From Oscarella lobularis (lineage: Eukaryota > Porifera > Homoscleromorpha > Homosclerophorida > Oscarellidae): 64,000 nucleotides of DNA. Positions 21,801 through 33,729 of the stretch are shown here, piece after piece (position 1 is the stretch's first letter; each line of letters opens with the position of its first letter). The translations under genes and the position numbers were made by a program. The stretch covers positions 372,001 to 436,000 of the forward strand of contig NC_089180.1 of the NCBI RefSeq assembly GCF_947507565.1, read 5' to 3'. Under the pieces are notes generated by a model, which worked only from the letters and a program-made list of their open reading frames with translations, was not told where the DNA came from and ran no database searches.

Positions 21801-22936
21801 AGGATGGCGGTCAGTTTTTTCGCGATTTTCTCGGCCAAACCTAAATATTGGTCGATCCCATGAATCAGAAAAGTTCTGTAACGCAACAATCTACTAGACT
21901 ATAAAGAGAAACGGTCGAATCGAGTCGAACGCACCAAATAGCGCGATTATCCGATCGCATCGCGGTTTTCTCGCCTAAAACGAACGATCCGTCGAATCGA
22001 CGCGATCGAAACGCTTTAGAGTGTCATTTTCACTCGAACTAGTAGAGGATAAGACGGGGAGGATGGTGGCTGGGTTTTTCGCAATTTTGTCGGCCTAAGA
22101 ATCAAAGATGGGGCTCTATTGTTTAATAATTAACAAAGCTAACGCTCTACACGTGCCGTAGTCTGACAGGCAACGCCTTAGTCACTCAATAAATACACGC
22201 CCACTGCTTTAGCATGTTTACATTGTAAAACTGTTTCTTCTTTTTTCTACAAGGTTACTACCTCTACGTTGAGACCAGCGGGCTGTATTCAGGAGCTTGG
22301 GCTGTGCTGGAGAGCGATGTATAACCAGAGAGCCGGCCAGATGTGTCAGCTAAAGTTCGCCTACAACATGAACGGCTATTCCATCGGCTCACCGGAAGTC
22401 ATCCTCAAAGATCTCGACCATCAAACGAAGAAGACGGTGTGGACTCAGTCCGGCAATCACGGCGACAATTGGCTGACCGGCACCGTGCGATTCAGCAAGC
22501 AGAAAAACCAATTTCAAATTCTTTTCAAAATGACGCACGGATCCTTTTACGGCGGCGACATCGCCTTGGACGACGTCGCCTTTTCCGGATGCGATCCGAG
22601 TTTCAAGCCGCCCAAGTGCACGAAGAACCAATTGCGATGCACGAACAAGTGGTGTGTCGACCTGTCGCAAAAGTGCGACTTCACCGACGACTGCGGCGAC
22701 GGTTCCGACGAAATGGGCTGCAGCGGTGAATACAGCGCGCTTTCGTTGTCGTCAAAATAGTAGCATTTTTTCTCTCTTTATTTTAGCGTCTTCGTTGCAC
22801 TGCAATTTCGACTCAAATTCCAAGTGCGGCTTTCAGAACGCAAACGACGGCGATTTCGAGTGGGTAGCCTCTCGCGGCTCGGCGTACCGATATTCCTCAG
22901 GACCGAACTCGGATCACACGACAGGAACGAGTCAAG
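18850..22936 (+). CDS. MAM/LDLa extracellular protein, ends missing
   Basis: Tandem MAM domains, typical of adhesion or receptor proteins. MAM1: [20 protein letters not shown] (exon to 19056), then YYIYFETSG and [15 protein letters not shown] (19230 to about 19600). MAM2: [13 protein letters not shown] (from about 19765), YIYVETSS, then directly [13 protein letters not shown] and [11 protein letters not shown]: about 90 central residues are missing with a frame change. MAM3: [12 protein letters not shown] (about 20195), then after a 1.9-kb repeat-filled intron YYLYVETSG (22253) and [15 protein letters not shown]; a one-base frame break lies near 22318. An LDLa module with six Cys and DCGDGSDE follows (about 22617-22722). 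MAM4 starts [16 protein letters not shown] (about 22800) and stops at TSQG (22936). No signal peptide or transmembrane segment is found; upstream is DNMT3. Confidence 0.8.
20370..22070. repeat. Tandem repeat, ~605-bp unit, about 2.8 copies, with hairpin
   Basis: The anchor word CTTAGCATATTTCACT starts at 20501, 21104 and 21711, giving periods of 603 and 607 bp. Each unit carries a hairpin (TTAGCATATTTCACT, a GC-rich GGCACCGGCGC arm, then AGTGAAATATGCTAA), a GGGGAGGATGGCGGT stretch, GTCTCCCACGCACAAAAT and GAACGATCCGTCGAATCGAC. The copies differ at scattered bases and in the hairpin loop. The array fills the intron inside MAM3. The hairpin may be a tiny MITE carried along when the larger unit was duplicated. 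No coding capacity. Confidence 0.85.
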
Positions 22937-23927
22937 GTATAGAGATCCTCCCTCCCACGAGTCTCTCTCCTCATTCTCTCTCCTCTAAGGCTACTAGTAA
23001 CGTCTATACCGATTCATAACGCATCTGCATATCATTTACTAGTAGTATGAATTTCTTAGAAATGGCATTATTTTTGGAGCAGTCTGTTTATATAGGCCAA
23101 CGAAATAAATTTTTTGTAGACGCGTTGACAAAACTAAATCTTACTACGGTTTGCCGATTTTTTTTGCTCGATAAGGAAAGCGAAAGTAGGATCCCGGATT
23201 ATTGCTTGCAGCTTGCAACGAACGACACAGGCTACTGTACCATCTGTGACCCCGTTATTTTAGAGGTAAGAGAGAACTCCTTGTAGCAGCCTTAAAGCGG
23301 ATAAGCAAACGTTGAGGTTAAGGTGAGAGGACTCAGAGGGTGTACGCCAACGGTTTGGGGGGTCCTTTAGGCAGAACAGAGTGAAAAAGCGTAGTAACAA
23401 GAGAATGAGTTAACTCGCCATGCTGAACCTCTTTTCTCTGAAGGATCCCGTGCTCCTTCTGTTTGCCTGGTATAGTCGCCCACGTAAACAAAGCCTCCTC
23501 CCACATATGCCATATATCCCTTATTTATTTATACGCTACGTAGCTTCCCAGGCGAGGCGCTTCAAGGGAACTGCGCAACAGATTCGCAGTGACTCGGGAA
23601 GGGGAGAGGGTGTCGACTCAGGGGGAAAACCCCATTACTCATACATGTACTGTTTTTTGTCTTGCCAGCTTTTCAACGCGATCTTCTCCAGCTCTCGTCC
23701 AACAGGTGTCATACAGGCAACGGCATACAAAATTCAAAAGAGAAGCTTGGTGAGTCAGTCGGTTTTCGTTGCCCAGGACGCGCCCTGGCCAGACGCACGC
23801 TGGCAAACAGCTGATCAGAATCCTGTTTGTGCAGGCGATACTGAAAATCGTTCCCGTCAACCGTGGTTTCTCGATCAGCTGGGTGCCTGTTATGATCGTC
23901 AATTTCAACTTCTGTGAGAGGGTGTCT
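22937..23927. other. Spacer with one unexplained frame
   Basis: Between the MAM gene and the Ig receptor start. An open frame 23047-23286 (MNFLEMALFLEQSVYIGQ...; 79 residues) has no recognisable family. The rest shows no coding signal; it should include the receptor promoter. Confidence 0.3.
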
Positions 23928-26358
23928 ATGACCGTGTTTCAGTTCTCTCTTCTTCTGCAACTCCTGTTTGCCAGTCTAACGACGTCTGCAATGGCTGGTG
24001 GTGAGACGTGCGCATGAACGTGGGGTCCTCTCTCAGTAGTGCAGGCCGATTTCAATAAGTGCAATCCGTAATTTTTCTGACCAGTCTGGTCAGAAAACCG
24101 CGACTTTATATAAGCACGACTTCAGCTGTCGACTCGACTCTTACCTCTTACTCATTGACTTGGGGTGTGGTCTCCATTGTGTGCAAATAGTTACCAAGCT
24201 CTATAAATAATTTTTATATCTCTTCAAATTTGTTTATAGCTCTGCTCAGCTCACCGTTGACTCTTTCTCTTTTAAGCAGAAGCAAATCTCAATCTGAAGC
24301 TGTTGTCTCTTCAGGATGTTCCAATAAACAATCATGCGTCGTTTATCTGTGCTGTGACAGGCTCACTAACCGTAGTCAAATGGAAAAAAGATGACGTGAC
24401 TATTGATTTAACCGATTTTCACTATCAATTCACGTCAGACTTGTCTGAGCTTGATATTGACTCCGTTGATGCTACTGATGCGGGGTCATATCAGTGCATA
24501 GCGCAGGACGCTGATAAAAAGATATATGAAAGCAATTCAAAGTCTCTTCGTGTACTAGGTTAGACTTAGGAGGTACAACTAATCTGGCAATCATTTTTAT
24601 GCTTACGTAGCTAAGCCCACCATTCACCCGTCGAATGCAACAACGTTCGCCTGCAAGGGATCGACTGTCACTCTCAGTTGCTTTGGAAAAGATTTTACTC
24701 ACGTGTTATGGTGGTTCAGTGAAGTGAAAATTCAAAATCAGGCTGGCTATCAAATCAGTGGCAATGCAAATGAACGACTAGCTATCTCCCAAGTAGCTTT
24801 GTTGAACGCCGGACAATATACGTGCAAAGCCGTCAACCAGTACAGCTCATTAGCGTCATCAGCAACGCAAGTGCTCGAAGTTGAAGGTGCGGACTTTCAA
24901 ATACATATTTAATTTATTAGTACAATTTCCTTCTGTAGATCCACCTGTTATACTAGAAGGTCCTCGGAATGGATCTTTTCTTGAGCAGTACGACATCTAT
25001 CTTTTCTGCAACGTCAGCGCCGTGCCACTCGCTCGGATCTATTGGAAAAAGGATAGAATATTAGTCGAGGAGCTTGGCAAGCGATATCAAGTTGACTATG
25101 AAGAAGGTACACTAATTATTGAAAATGGTGTTAAAAGCGACGCCGGGAAGTACGCGTGCTTTGCCAACTACAGCTGCACAAGCACTTTTGTAGAATCAAA
25201 CGAAGCTGAAATCAAGGTCGTAGGTATAAGCAGCGCTTTGGCAAAACTATATACTATATATACAAAGGAAATTGAACTGTGGTGTTTTTAGACGGGGAAG
25301 CTGTTCCGTTTTATTCTCAGGACGTGTACAGAACGATTCCGGTTGGAGCAAACGCCGAAATTCAGTGTAAAGCCAACCAGTCGTTGCAATCAGAAACGGT
25401 TGTTTGGAGTCGCAACGGAAAATGGCTGACATCAACCAAACATCTCACTCTTTCAACCAATGGACAGATGATTATACGCCAAGCAACGTATAACATAAGC
25501 AATACGTACGAATGCAACGTTAGAAGTCGCCTATTTGCACCGATGGCCACACTTTTTCAAAAAGTCGTTGTGACTGTTAGAGGTAAAGCGTCCAGAGCGC
25601 TTCAGGTGTTTCACTAACCAGACATGTCCGCTTCCAGGTCCACCTGATGCTCCTCGACTTTCCCTCCAAGGAGTGAAACTTGAGAATGGGCGTGCGATCG
25701 CCGAATTCAATTGGACCTCTCCTTTCAACGGCAACAGTCGAATTATTGATTATTGGTTATATTATAGATCCGGCAATGGCGTTCAATGGTCGAGTCGTGC
25801 AGTGGACGGCTTACGACATTCTGCTATAATTGCATTACCGAACGTTGCAACGACGGACTTCTTTGTCAGGGCTCGCAACAATCGCAATTTTTCGGAAAAG
25901 TCAAATGTAATTCGAGTTGAAGTTGACGTGTCAGACCTGACGTCGTTGTTTTTTTCTTTGAATACGATTCTACCTGGAACTGTCTCAGCTACTGAATCAG
26001 GTAGAATGTGTTGGACTTGAAGTACTCTAATCTAATTGATTTTCTTTTAGGTGTCTTTCGTACCTCTACCACCGCTAGCATGCCAGCTGCATCACTGAAT
26101 AATACGTATCGTGTCATCATTGCTATTTGTGCGTGTCTGACTATAATGGCTGCAGTACTTGTAGCAGTCGTTTGTGGGACTCGACGAAAAAGAGTCCAAC
26201 ATCGCCTGATCCAACGCAAATTGCCAGTAGAAGTGCACACTTCTCAAAGTCAATGCAGCAACAGTCCGTCAAACAATTCAAAGTCGGTGCCAAAGGCAAA
26301 GAGCGATGACCAAGACTTTTCAACAGTGCAATCCTATTCCTCAAGCAGCTGCAGTTAG
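23928..26358 (+). CDS. Immunoglobulin/FN3 transmembrane receptor, intact
   Basis: Single-pass cell-surface protein of the Ig superfamily. Seven exons: 23928-23997 (signal peptide TVFQFSLLLQLLFASLTTSA), 24277-24558, 24611-24886, 24939-25223, 25292-25582, 25638-26000, 26051-26358; all introns are phase 1 and the sum is 624 residues. Each of exons 2-5 encodes one Ig domain, with Cys pairs, a Trp (VVKWKK, VLWWFS, RIYWKK, VVWSRN) and D/N-A-G-x-Y-x-C (DAGSYQC, NAGQYTC, DAGKYAC; the fourth has NTYEC). Exon 6 is a fibronectin III domain (PPDAPRLSLQGV, IIDYWLYYRSG). Exon 7 holds the transmembrane helix (IIAICACLTIMAAVLVAVVC), a basic stop-transfer RRKRVQHR and a Ser-rich cytoplasmic tail. One domain per phase-1 exon is the classic exon-shuffling design. 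Ligand and subfamily unknown. Confidence 0.9.
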
Positions 26359-26660
26359 TAGAACGGTGGAGAAAGCTCAGTCTAATCAAACGAACTGAAT
26401 TCATCTCATCTCTAGTTTGTGAACCGTCGTTATTCTGTGTTAGTTAAAGTAGCCGGCGCTTCCCACTTGCGCGCAGCGCGCTCCGCCTAACGCACGCGCG
26501 TGCGCGCGTCCTCTCTGTTCGCCCCACGCATGCCGAAAACGATGATCGAGAACGAGCCTGATCCGCCAAGCGCTCCCTTTTACAGAGCACTCTTGCGCGG
26601 AGCTTCAAAACACGAGTCGACTCTATCCCTCGCCGTTCCTGAAGTGTACGTTGGACAAAT
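26359..26660. other. Spacer, probable eRF1 promoter
   Basis: GC-rich from about 26455 with alternating CGCG runs. A frame from 26530 (MPKTMIENEPDPPSAPFY) runs into the duplicated eRF1 leader but has no family match. Promoter role is inferred from position. Confidence 0.3.
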
Positions 26661-28079
<1,419 letters not shown>

Positions 28080-28085
<6 letters not shown>

Positions 28086-28120
28086 GAAATAGTTTTAATT
28101 ATTATATATTATTATTATTA
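28080..28120. other. Junction where two truncated genes meet
   Basis: The last recognisable eRF1 codons (plus strand) and the last recognisable cyclin exon (minus strand, ending at a GTACGT donor) lie within about 40 AT-rich bases of each other, and both genes lack their 3' halves. Confidence 0.6.
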
Positions 28121-28666
28121 GACGTACTTCTGTGCTTTTCATATGAATAAATATATCGTGGGCGTATTCCGGAGAAAAGAGCGGGTCGTCTGTATCTAAT
28201 TACAAAATCATCGATTTTTAATTATTCAATAAATTATTACATACCATCTATATCCTTATATGGAAGTGGAACCGGAATGGGCAACGTCTCCTCTTTCACT
28301 TCGTCTATTCCTTGTAGAGGCAGAGACGAAGATCGAGTGTGAGATCTCAAGACGGACTTTTTCGACGCTTGGGGTGCCGACGCCATCTGTTCTCCGCCCG
28401 CCTGGAGAGATTACAGTGCACGTTTTCAATTTTTTGTTCCTTTGCTCGCGTACGTTCGTTAGATTCTCCAAGGCCGCGCGCTTTGGCCTTTTTGCCGCTG
28501 CCGCCGCTTTGGATGGACTCGAGACGGCTCGCTTCGTGCTTTTTTTGCCTTTCGGCTCCTGCGATGTCATCTGAACGACGGATCGAGCTGGAGACGCGAG
28601 AGCATTACGCTTTACCGTGGTTTTTCTCTGCTGGAAAGTTTCGTCGATCGTCTTTTGAATGCCCAT
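28119..28666 (-). pseudogene. CCNB3: Mitotic cyclin (B-type, B3-like), N-terminal part
   Basis: Cyclins of this class activate CDK1 at mitosis. The start MGIQKTIDETFQQRKTT (28666) is followed by basic, Pro/Ala-rich sequence and KRAALENLTN, the conserved RAALGDLTN element of A/B cyclins. Next exons read QASKKSVLRSHTRSSSLP, then EETLPIPVPLPYKDIDG (to about 28245), then TDDPLFSPEYAHDIFIHM (about 28200-28130), which is the start of the cyclin box (family pattern DPxxxxEYAxDIFxYM). The remaining two-thirds, including both cyclin folds, is missing because eRF1 exons occupy the place. B3 assignment is from the DIFIHMK pattern and is tentative. Confidence 0.75.
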
Positions 28667-29110
28667 CGCGTCGAAGGAATGATCTAGCGAACGCCTTTCA
28701 AATCTGAACGCGCTTGAGCTGATTGGTTAGCGACGCAATCGTGTAGGCACACCTTGGCGCACGACTTCACGTGACGGTTCTTCTAGCGCGCGGTTATCTG
28801 GAAGTGAATCCTCTTTCCCCGTGTGGACACACGAGAAATGGAAGGAAGCGTTGCGTAGAATAAAGCTGGAAACCGTTTCTATTCGGCGGAATCGCCTCTG
28901 TAACAGCCGAACTCAGTGAGTAGATTCAAGAGAGAGAAATCTCGAGTCCCCAGTCCCTTCGATCCCCATCGTCCCAGTCAATTTTCTCGGGGTCGAATGG
29001 GTTTATTTCGACGCCTGCGAGCCTTTGTATTGACGGGCGACGCCAAGCGACGGCGATACAACGCGAGAACGCTCGTGGAATGCAATCGATTATTTTCTCT
29101 TCGCGTGTAG

Positions 29111-30345
29111 GCACGTTTCCGATCGACGCGACGAAGACGCGTCTGATGATACAGAGCCAGGTGGCCGAAGTGGCTCACACGCAACTCAAGTATCGAGGAA
29201 TGCTCCACGCTATCGTCACGATCTCGAAGGAGGAGAGCGTCAAGGCGCTCTATTCGGGGTACTTTTAATTAAGAAATCTATAAAATCGGTTTCCATGACA
29301 ATGAAGGTCCCGGGGCTGTATAGAGTACCGATTGTTCTCCCAGAATTTTTTCCCTGCTGAGGTGTTTTGGTTTTGGACTGAGGAGATGCCTATTGAACGT
29401 TTACCTAATTAGCTCTTAGAGGCAAATGCACGTGGTCATTTCTCAGGCATACCTTGCTTATCAGGGGGGTGGTGTACTAAGAGCATTCCGTTCTTCTTCA
29501 CCAGGATTGCTCCTGCTTTGCTGAGACAAGCATCTTATGGAACAATAAAACTTGGCTGCTATCACGCTTTTAAGAGATCGTTAGCAAGAGATCCTCAAGG
29601 TATGTGTAATATTAATTCATAGTCTTGCTGTAGAAAACCTGTTTGTGCTTGTCTTTTCAGATGAGACCTTATTGAAGAATGTTATATCGGGCGTTGCCGC
29701 TGGAGCGCTGTCATCTGCGATAGCCAATCCAACGGACGTCCTCAAGGTGAGATAGATGAAGTAGGGGACCGAGTGAGTTTATTATGTGAATCAACGTCTA
29801 GGTGAGAATGCAAGTGAGCGGCGTCAATGCAGCGAATGCAAGCCAAGGAATGATGGCCTCTTTTGCTAACATCTACAAACTGGAAGGATTGAGGGGACTC
29901 TACAGGGTAAAACGTCTATCCACGGGCTGAAACTCGTTTAGGAAATTATTCTTTCAATTTTTTAAGGCGTTGTTCCAACAGCCCAGAGAGCCGCTGTCGT
30001 CGTTGGCGTGGAATTGGCTTTGTATGATTGGACGAAGAGAAGAGCGCTTGCCACCGGTCTATTTCAAGAAGATAACGTTAATACTCGTTTTGTGTGAGTT
30101 TAGGAGGATAGAGGTTTCCTTGGTTTCCTTGGTCTATATCTGTTCTCTTCAGATGTGCTGCTTTGGCTGGTTTTGCTGGAGCCGTGGCATCAAATCCTAT
30201 TGACGTTGTTAAGGTATAAGAATAGATAGGGCAGTAATGGAGCGCATAACTATTAGTTTTTCTTACCAGACCCGTATGATGAATCAAAGGATGTTTAAAT
30301 TGGGTTTAGCGGACACTGTTTATACGAGTTCCTTTGATTGTACTA
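29111..30345 (+). pseudogene. SLC25A30: Mitochondrial carrier, SLC25A14/A30 (UCP5-like), ends missing
   Basis: Six-helix inner-membrane carrier. Exons give [16 protein letters not shown] and [20 protein letters not shown] (29111-about 29260), IAPALLRQASYGTIKLGCYH (about 29504), NPTDVLKVRMQVSG (about 29725-29820), a segment with AQRAAVVVGVELALYDWTKR (about 29985-30050), then AGFAGAVASNPIDVVKTRMM (about 30165-30285) and YTSSFDCTIK (30345). All three PxD/ExxK/R signatures are present. The first half of helix 1 and the last quarter (the WPNWLRLGPWN segment) are not found; a donor GTAGGC follows DCTIK but no acceptor exon comes before the next gene. So it is a central piece with good splice sites. 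Confidence 0.85.
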
Positions 30346-30385
30346 TTAAAGTAGGCAATGTGCAATGTAGGAGTAATTTATTTAT

Positions 30386-31015
30386 TTATTTATGAACACC
30401 GAGACTTTGACCTAGTCCCAAGTTCAGACCTCCCTGCTGCTGCTGTTGCTGGCCCAGCGTCAATCCCCCGCCGCCCAAGCCCAAGCCTCCGCCCAAACCC
30501 AAACTTCCACCGCTCAAACTTGAGGTACCCAAGCCCAAGCCAGTCGTGCCCTGTTGACCCAGTTTCAACCCTCCACCGCCGCCTAAAGTCGATCCGCTCG
30601 CTCCTAAGCCATTGCCTAAGCTGCTGCCCAACGACAAGCCTCCTTGTGGCAGTTGTTGACCCAAGCCTAACGTTCCTTTCCTAAGGTCGACTGCTGTTGT
30701 TGCTGGCCGAGACCGAGACCGAGACCGAGACCGAGGCCGGCCGAGATTTAAACCGCCACCGCTGCCAATGCTGGCAGTGGGCTGTTGACGAATTTGAGGC
30801 TGTCCTATTCCGAGCTTAATTAATTAATTAAGACCCGTTCCTCCTTGCAGCGTCTGTCCTAAGTTCAGTCCTAGCGTTGTTCCTCCTTGCGGCTGGCCGC
30901 CGAGATTCAGACCACCTAAAGGGGCCTCACGTTGAGAAAAGTCAATGCAGTACTAAGGCGCGGTATAGAGATAGACAAATAACCTCCAAGTTTTAATCCT
31001 TGGGACATCAAGTTT
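30386..31015 (-). CDS. GLxLG-repeat protein, FG-nucleoporin-like
   Basis: The minus strand encodes dozens of GLNLG, GLSLG and LTLGQQ repeats, ending LNLGLGQSLGVHK at 30386. The style resembles the GLTLG-rich end of NUP58. A possible start is MSQGLKLG near 31000, followed by an intron. The repeat sense runs in one frame to about 30665, shifts to a second through (CTCGGT)n at 30700-30730 and back, so two one-base changes are needed; an in-frame stop lies in a TTAATTAATTAATTAA tract at about 30820. No structured core domain is seen. The family call rests on composition only. Confidence 0.4.
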
Positions 31016-31070
31016 ATCCGGGGCCCCCTGTCGGCATGAAGCGACGATTTTAGTCGATTGCGGCCCCGAA

Positions 31071-32361
31071 ATGCAGTCTTACGGGCCACGACCGATGGAT
31101 ATAGACGTCAGCAAAGTGAGAGGAACCGCAGGCGGGCACGAAAAGAACACGAGGAAAGTGATGCGCTCGCTCTGGAGTTTTGCCATCGAAGGAGCCGTCG
31201 AATACGCAAGAATATTCTGCGATCTCTTCCTTCCCAAAGCGAACGTACGGTCGCGAATCGAATAGCAAGCGCAAAACGCACCGCAACGTCGATTTTAGAT
31301 CAACTTCGCCGTGGTTAGCGGCGAAGACAATTACGAGGAATTATTTGACGTCACCGAAACTCAAGATCTACGAAAAGTGAAAAAAACGTTTTAAAAGTGA
31401 CTTCTGACGACGCGTTTCTCATGCAGTTGCTCTCGAAACTCGCTCTCCTCAATGGAAATCAATCGTCGTCATCAAAACACACCAAGTCGAATAGTGAATG
31501 GCAAGAAAAGCGGCTCGCTTTTGGAATGGAGCGCGTGCTTGCGAGAAGGCAGAAAATGGGAACGTTGGCCGCTCGATCTTTCATCATACTCATAACGTCA
31601 CTCTCCTCCGATAACATGTATTTGAGTCGTGCTAATTAATATTGACTGTAAATTCGAATTTTTTAGCGTCTCTTTTCCTGAAAGGCTTCAGTCGATGGTA
31701 AAGAAGTTACTGGATGAAGGGTCAGTGCGGGTTTTTTTTTGAGCACTTTGAGGTACAATGTGTTGCTATGGGTTTAGCAATAATGCCGAAATTTTGTGCA
31801 TTAATGTTTACCGTCAGAGTCATCTCAGTCTATCTTCGAACATTCTTTCAAGTGGAAAATTTGCTTGATTAGACGCTAGACGTTTCTCGGCAGCTGAAAT
31901 TTGAGTCGGTCGCCTACGATCAAATATTTTCCCACATGTGCCGGCTAGTTCAAAATCAATACAATCTGCAGCGCACTACAATAACCGGAATACTCATGAA
32001 AGTAATGAAAAAAACGTTCATCTCCCTCCCTCCCTTTAGCGGCCTCACTACAATGACATAACAGGAAGAACAGCAAGCAGGTGCTTCGGCCAATTACGAC
32101 GTCGATCTTTTGTTGCACGAGTCCAACGCGTACTTGAGCTCAGAAGCAAGAGGTGACGTCACGGATCTCGCTCAGTTTCTCGCTATAGGCGGTCAGTTGG
32201 GTTCTCAAGTGGTCGGCGCCGAGAAATCCGTCTCTAGACGTGCAGCAGTGTCCCGCCGTCGTGAAAGTCACGCCAGTCGACGTATGGGTCTAGCCTTCGC
32301 TCAGTGGATGTGCAAGGCTTGTATGGAATCAGTAGAAAAGCCGACGTCTACTAAGAGGTAA
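31071..32361 (+). CDS. Unidentified multi-exon gene
   Basis: Probable exons: from 31071 (MQSYGPRPMDIDVSKVRG, VEYARIFCDLFLPKANVRSR), about 31297-31378 (INFAVVSGEDNYEELFDVTE), about 31397-31616 (DDAFLMQLLSKLALLNG), about 31890-31990 (ESVAYDQIFSHMCRLVQ), and about 32065-32361 (VDLLLHESNAYLSSEARG, LAQFLAIGGQLGSQV, ending VEKPTSTKR). Helical, no signal peptide or membrane segment. I do not recognise the family; splice sites are plausible but not all are fixed. Confidence 0.45.
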
Positions 32362-32394
32362 CCTAGGTACCGACAGGGCGCTATTGACGATAAG

Positions 32395-32540
32395 CAGCTA
32401 TTTATTAAGAGACGATAATGCGACTGAGGACGTTCATTATTCGTTTGGGAAGTGTCCTCTGTGTCTGGGTCAGCGGAAGAGTCCTGCTTCGGTCACATAT
32501 TCTGCTGGTTTTGCATCGTCGAATGGACCACAAGTAAGGT
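32395..32540 (+). pseudogene. PEX10: PEX10-like RING fragment
   Basis: PEX10 is a peroxisomal membrane RING ubiquitin ligase. The segment reads TEDVHYSFGKCPLCLGQRKS and, one frame over, CFGHIFCWFCIVEWTT, which fits the PEX10 RING pattern CTLCLxxxxxPTATPCGHLFCWxCI. The frame shift and loss of three or four residues between QRKS and CFGH break the zinc-binding loop. The membrane part upstream and the second half of the RING downstream are not found. Confidence 0.55.
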
Positions 32541-32621
32541 ACAGAATATATGTATGTACATACGCGCGGGCATACAATCGTACAATCATACGTACGTAAG
32601 GGGACTACAATCATATATACG

Positions 32622-33667
32622 CTAAAGGTTTCTTATATCGGCTTGAAGCGTAGCTCCCATTTGCCGTAAATGCAAACACTGGGCCCCCACAAAGTGCCTC
32701 AAGTCCTGTATGGGTCTTTCGAGCGCCGACGTTTCGCTCGGTTGCGACGTCGGCAGCTGCGACGATTGCAAAATGCTCGTTGACGATACGTCACGTGGTA
32801 TTTGAACTTGCCCGACGGCGACGGCCGCCGCCGACGCAATAGCCGCCCATTCAGAATTCCGGCGACCATAACGCATTGCGTGACCGTAGAATTTGGCGTA
32901 CTGCGGCGGCGTCGTTCGCGTGCCGTCGCGCTTTGCTTTGGCGCGACGATTTTGAAACCAAACCTTAAGCGAAAGAGAGGGAGGGGGGAATAGGAAAAGA
33001 TTTAGAGCAGGAAATACGTGGGCATGTTCCCTCCCTTCCTCTTTCGACATCGATTCGATTTTTACCTGTATCCGCCTCTCCGTTGTGCCCATCTGATCGC
33101 CAACGCGTCGTCGCGTTTCCGGGTTGGGATACTGATCGACCGCGTAGAGGCGTTCGAGCTGTTCTAATTGAAATCGCGTAAACATGACGCGCGTTTGACG
33201 CTAGCCTCTTACCCAGACCCTTTCTCGGTCCCGGATGCTCCGCAACCGGCGAGAAAGGGTCTGGGTAAGAGGCTAGTTTGACGCTGGCGCGTCAAACCGG
33301 CGATTTCGTCGCCGTCGAGCGTCGAATCGACGTCGGGAATATCGTAGAACTGGTTACCGGCGGCGTAGCAGTCTGAAAAAAGAAGAAAAATCGATGAAGT
33401 GCGAAATAGATTTGATATTTATAAGAAGGGGAGGATCGGTTTTTGCTCGCTTCGTAGAAGAACGCGTGGTGTTTCGGTGAATCCGCGTGGATCGAGCGAT
33501 GCAACGTGCGCGCGATCGCGCTGCCGCGCCGACGACCCGAACCGCGAACGCTGCGCGCCCGTTCTCGCTTCCTCACCGCTGTCCGATGCCGCGTCCGAGT
33601 GCGTCGACATCGTGCGTAGTTCGGGCGAGTTTTTCGCGGTTCGATCTGTCGTTGAGACGTTGACCAA
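32622..33667 (-). CDS. PRD-like (Q50) homeobox gene, interrupted by a MITE
   Basis: Homeodomain transcription factor. The homeodomain reads RVMFTRFQLEQLERLYAVDQ, YPNPETRRRVGDQMGTTERR, IQ then, after an intron (about 33066-32970), VWFQNRRAKAKRDG: Gln at position 50, intron between residues 44 and 45. A C-terminal region of about 115 residues follows to the stop at 32622. Upstream exons: a first one from 33667 (MVNVSTTDRTAKNSPELRTM) and one near 33370-33285 (YDIPDVDSTLDGDEIAGLTR). Between GLTRQRQT and RVMFT a 76-bp transposon (33201-33276) is inserted; read through it adds a stop codon. Without it the frame joins perfectly. Homeobox class is from pattern only. Confidence 0.8.
33194..33283. mobile_element. 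hAT-type MITE, 76 bp, in the homeobox exon
   Basis: Element 33201-33276 with 26-bp perfect terminal inverted repeats starting CTAGCCTCTTACCCAGACCC, loop of about 24 bp, and a target duplication TTTGACG (7 bp; 8 bp TTTGACGC if the outer C is counted) at 33194-33200 and 33277-33283. An 8-bp duplication and TAG-type ends are hallmarks of hAT elements. Perfect arms and duplication suggest a recent insertion. Confidence 0.9.
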
Positions 33668-33729
33668 ATGAGTTTCGGGGCTTTCGCTGCGTGAGTGGCC
33701 TATTAATATTATGACTTGTCTCCCCTCCT

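Noticed and set aside
30690-30735. RS-repeat (SRSRSRSR) segment suggesting a splicing factor
   Set aside because: The (CTCGGT)n tract read in another frame gives LGLGLGLGQQQQ, which fits the GLxLG repeats on both sides; the RS reading comes from a one-base shift.
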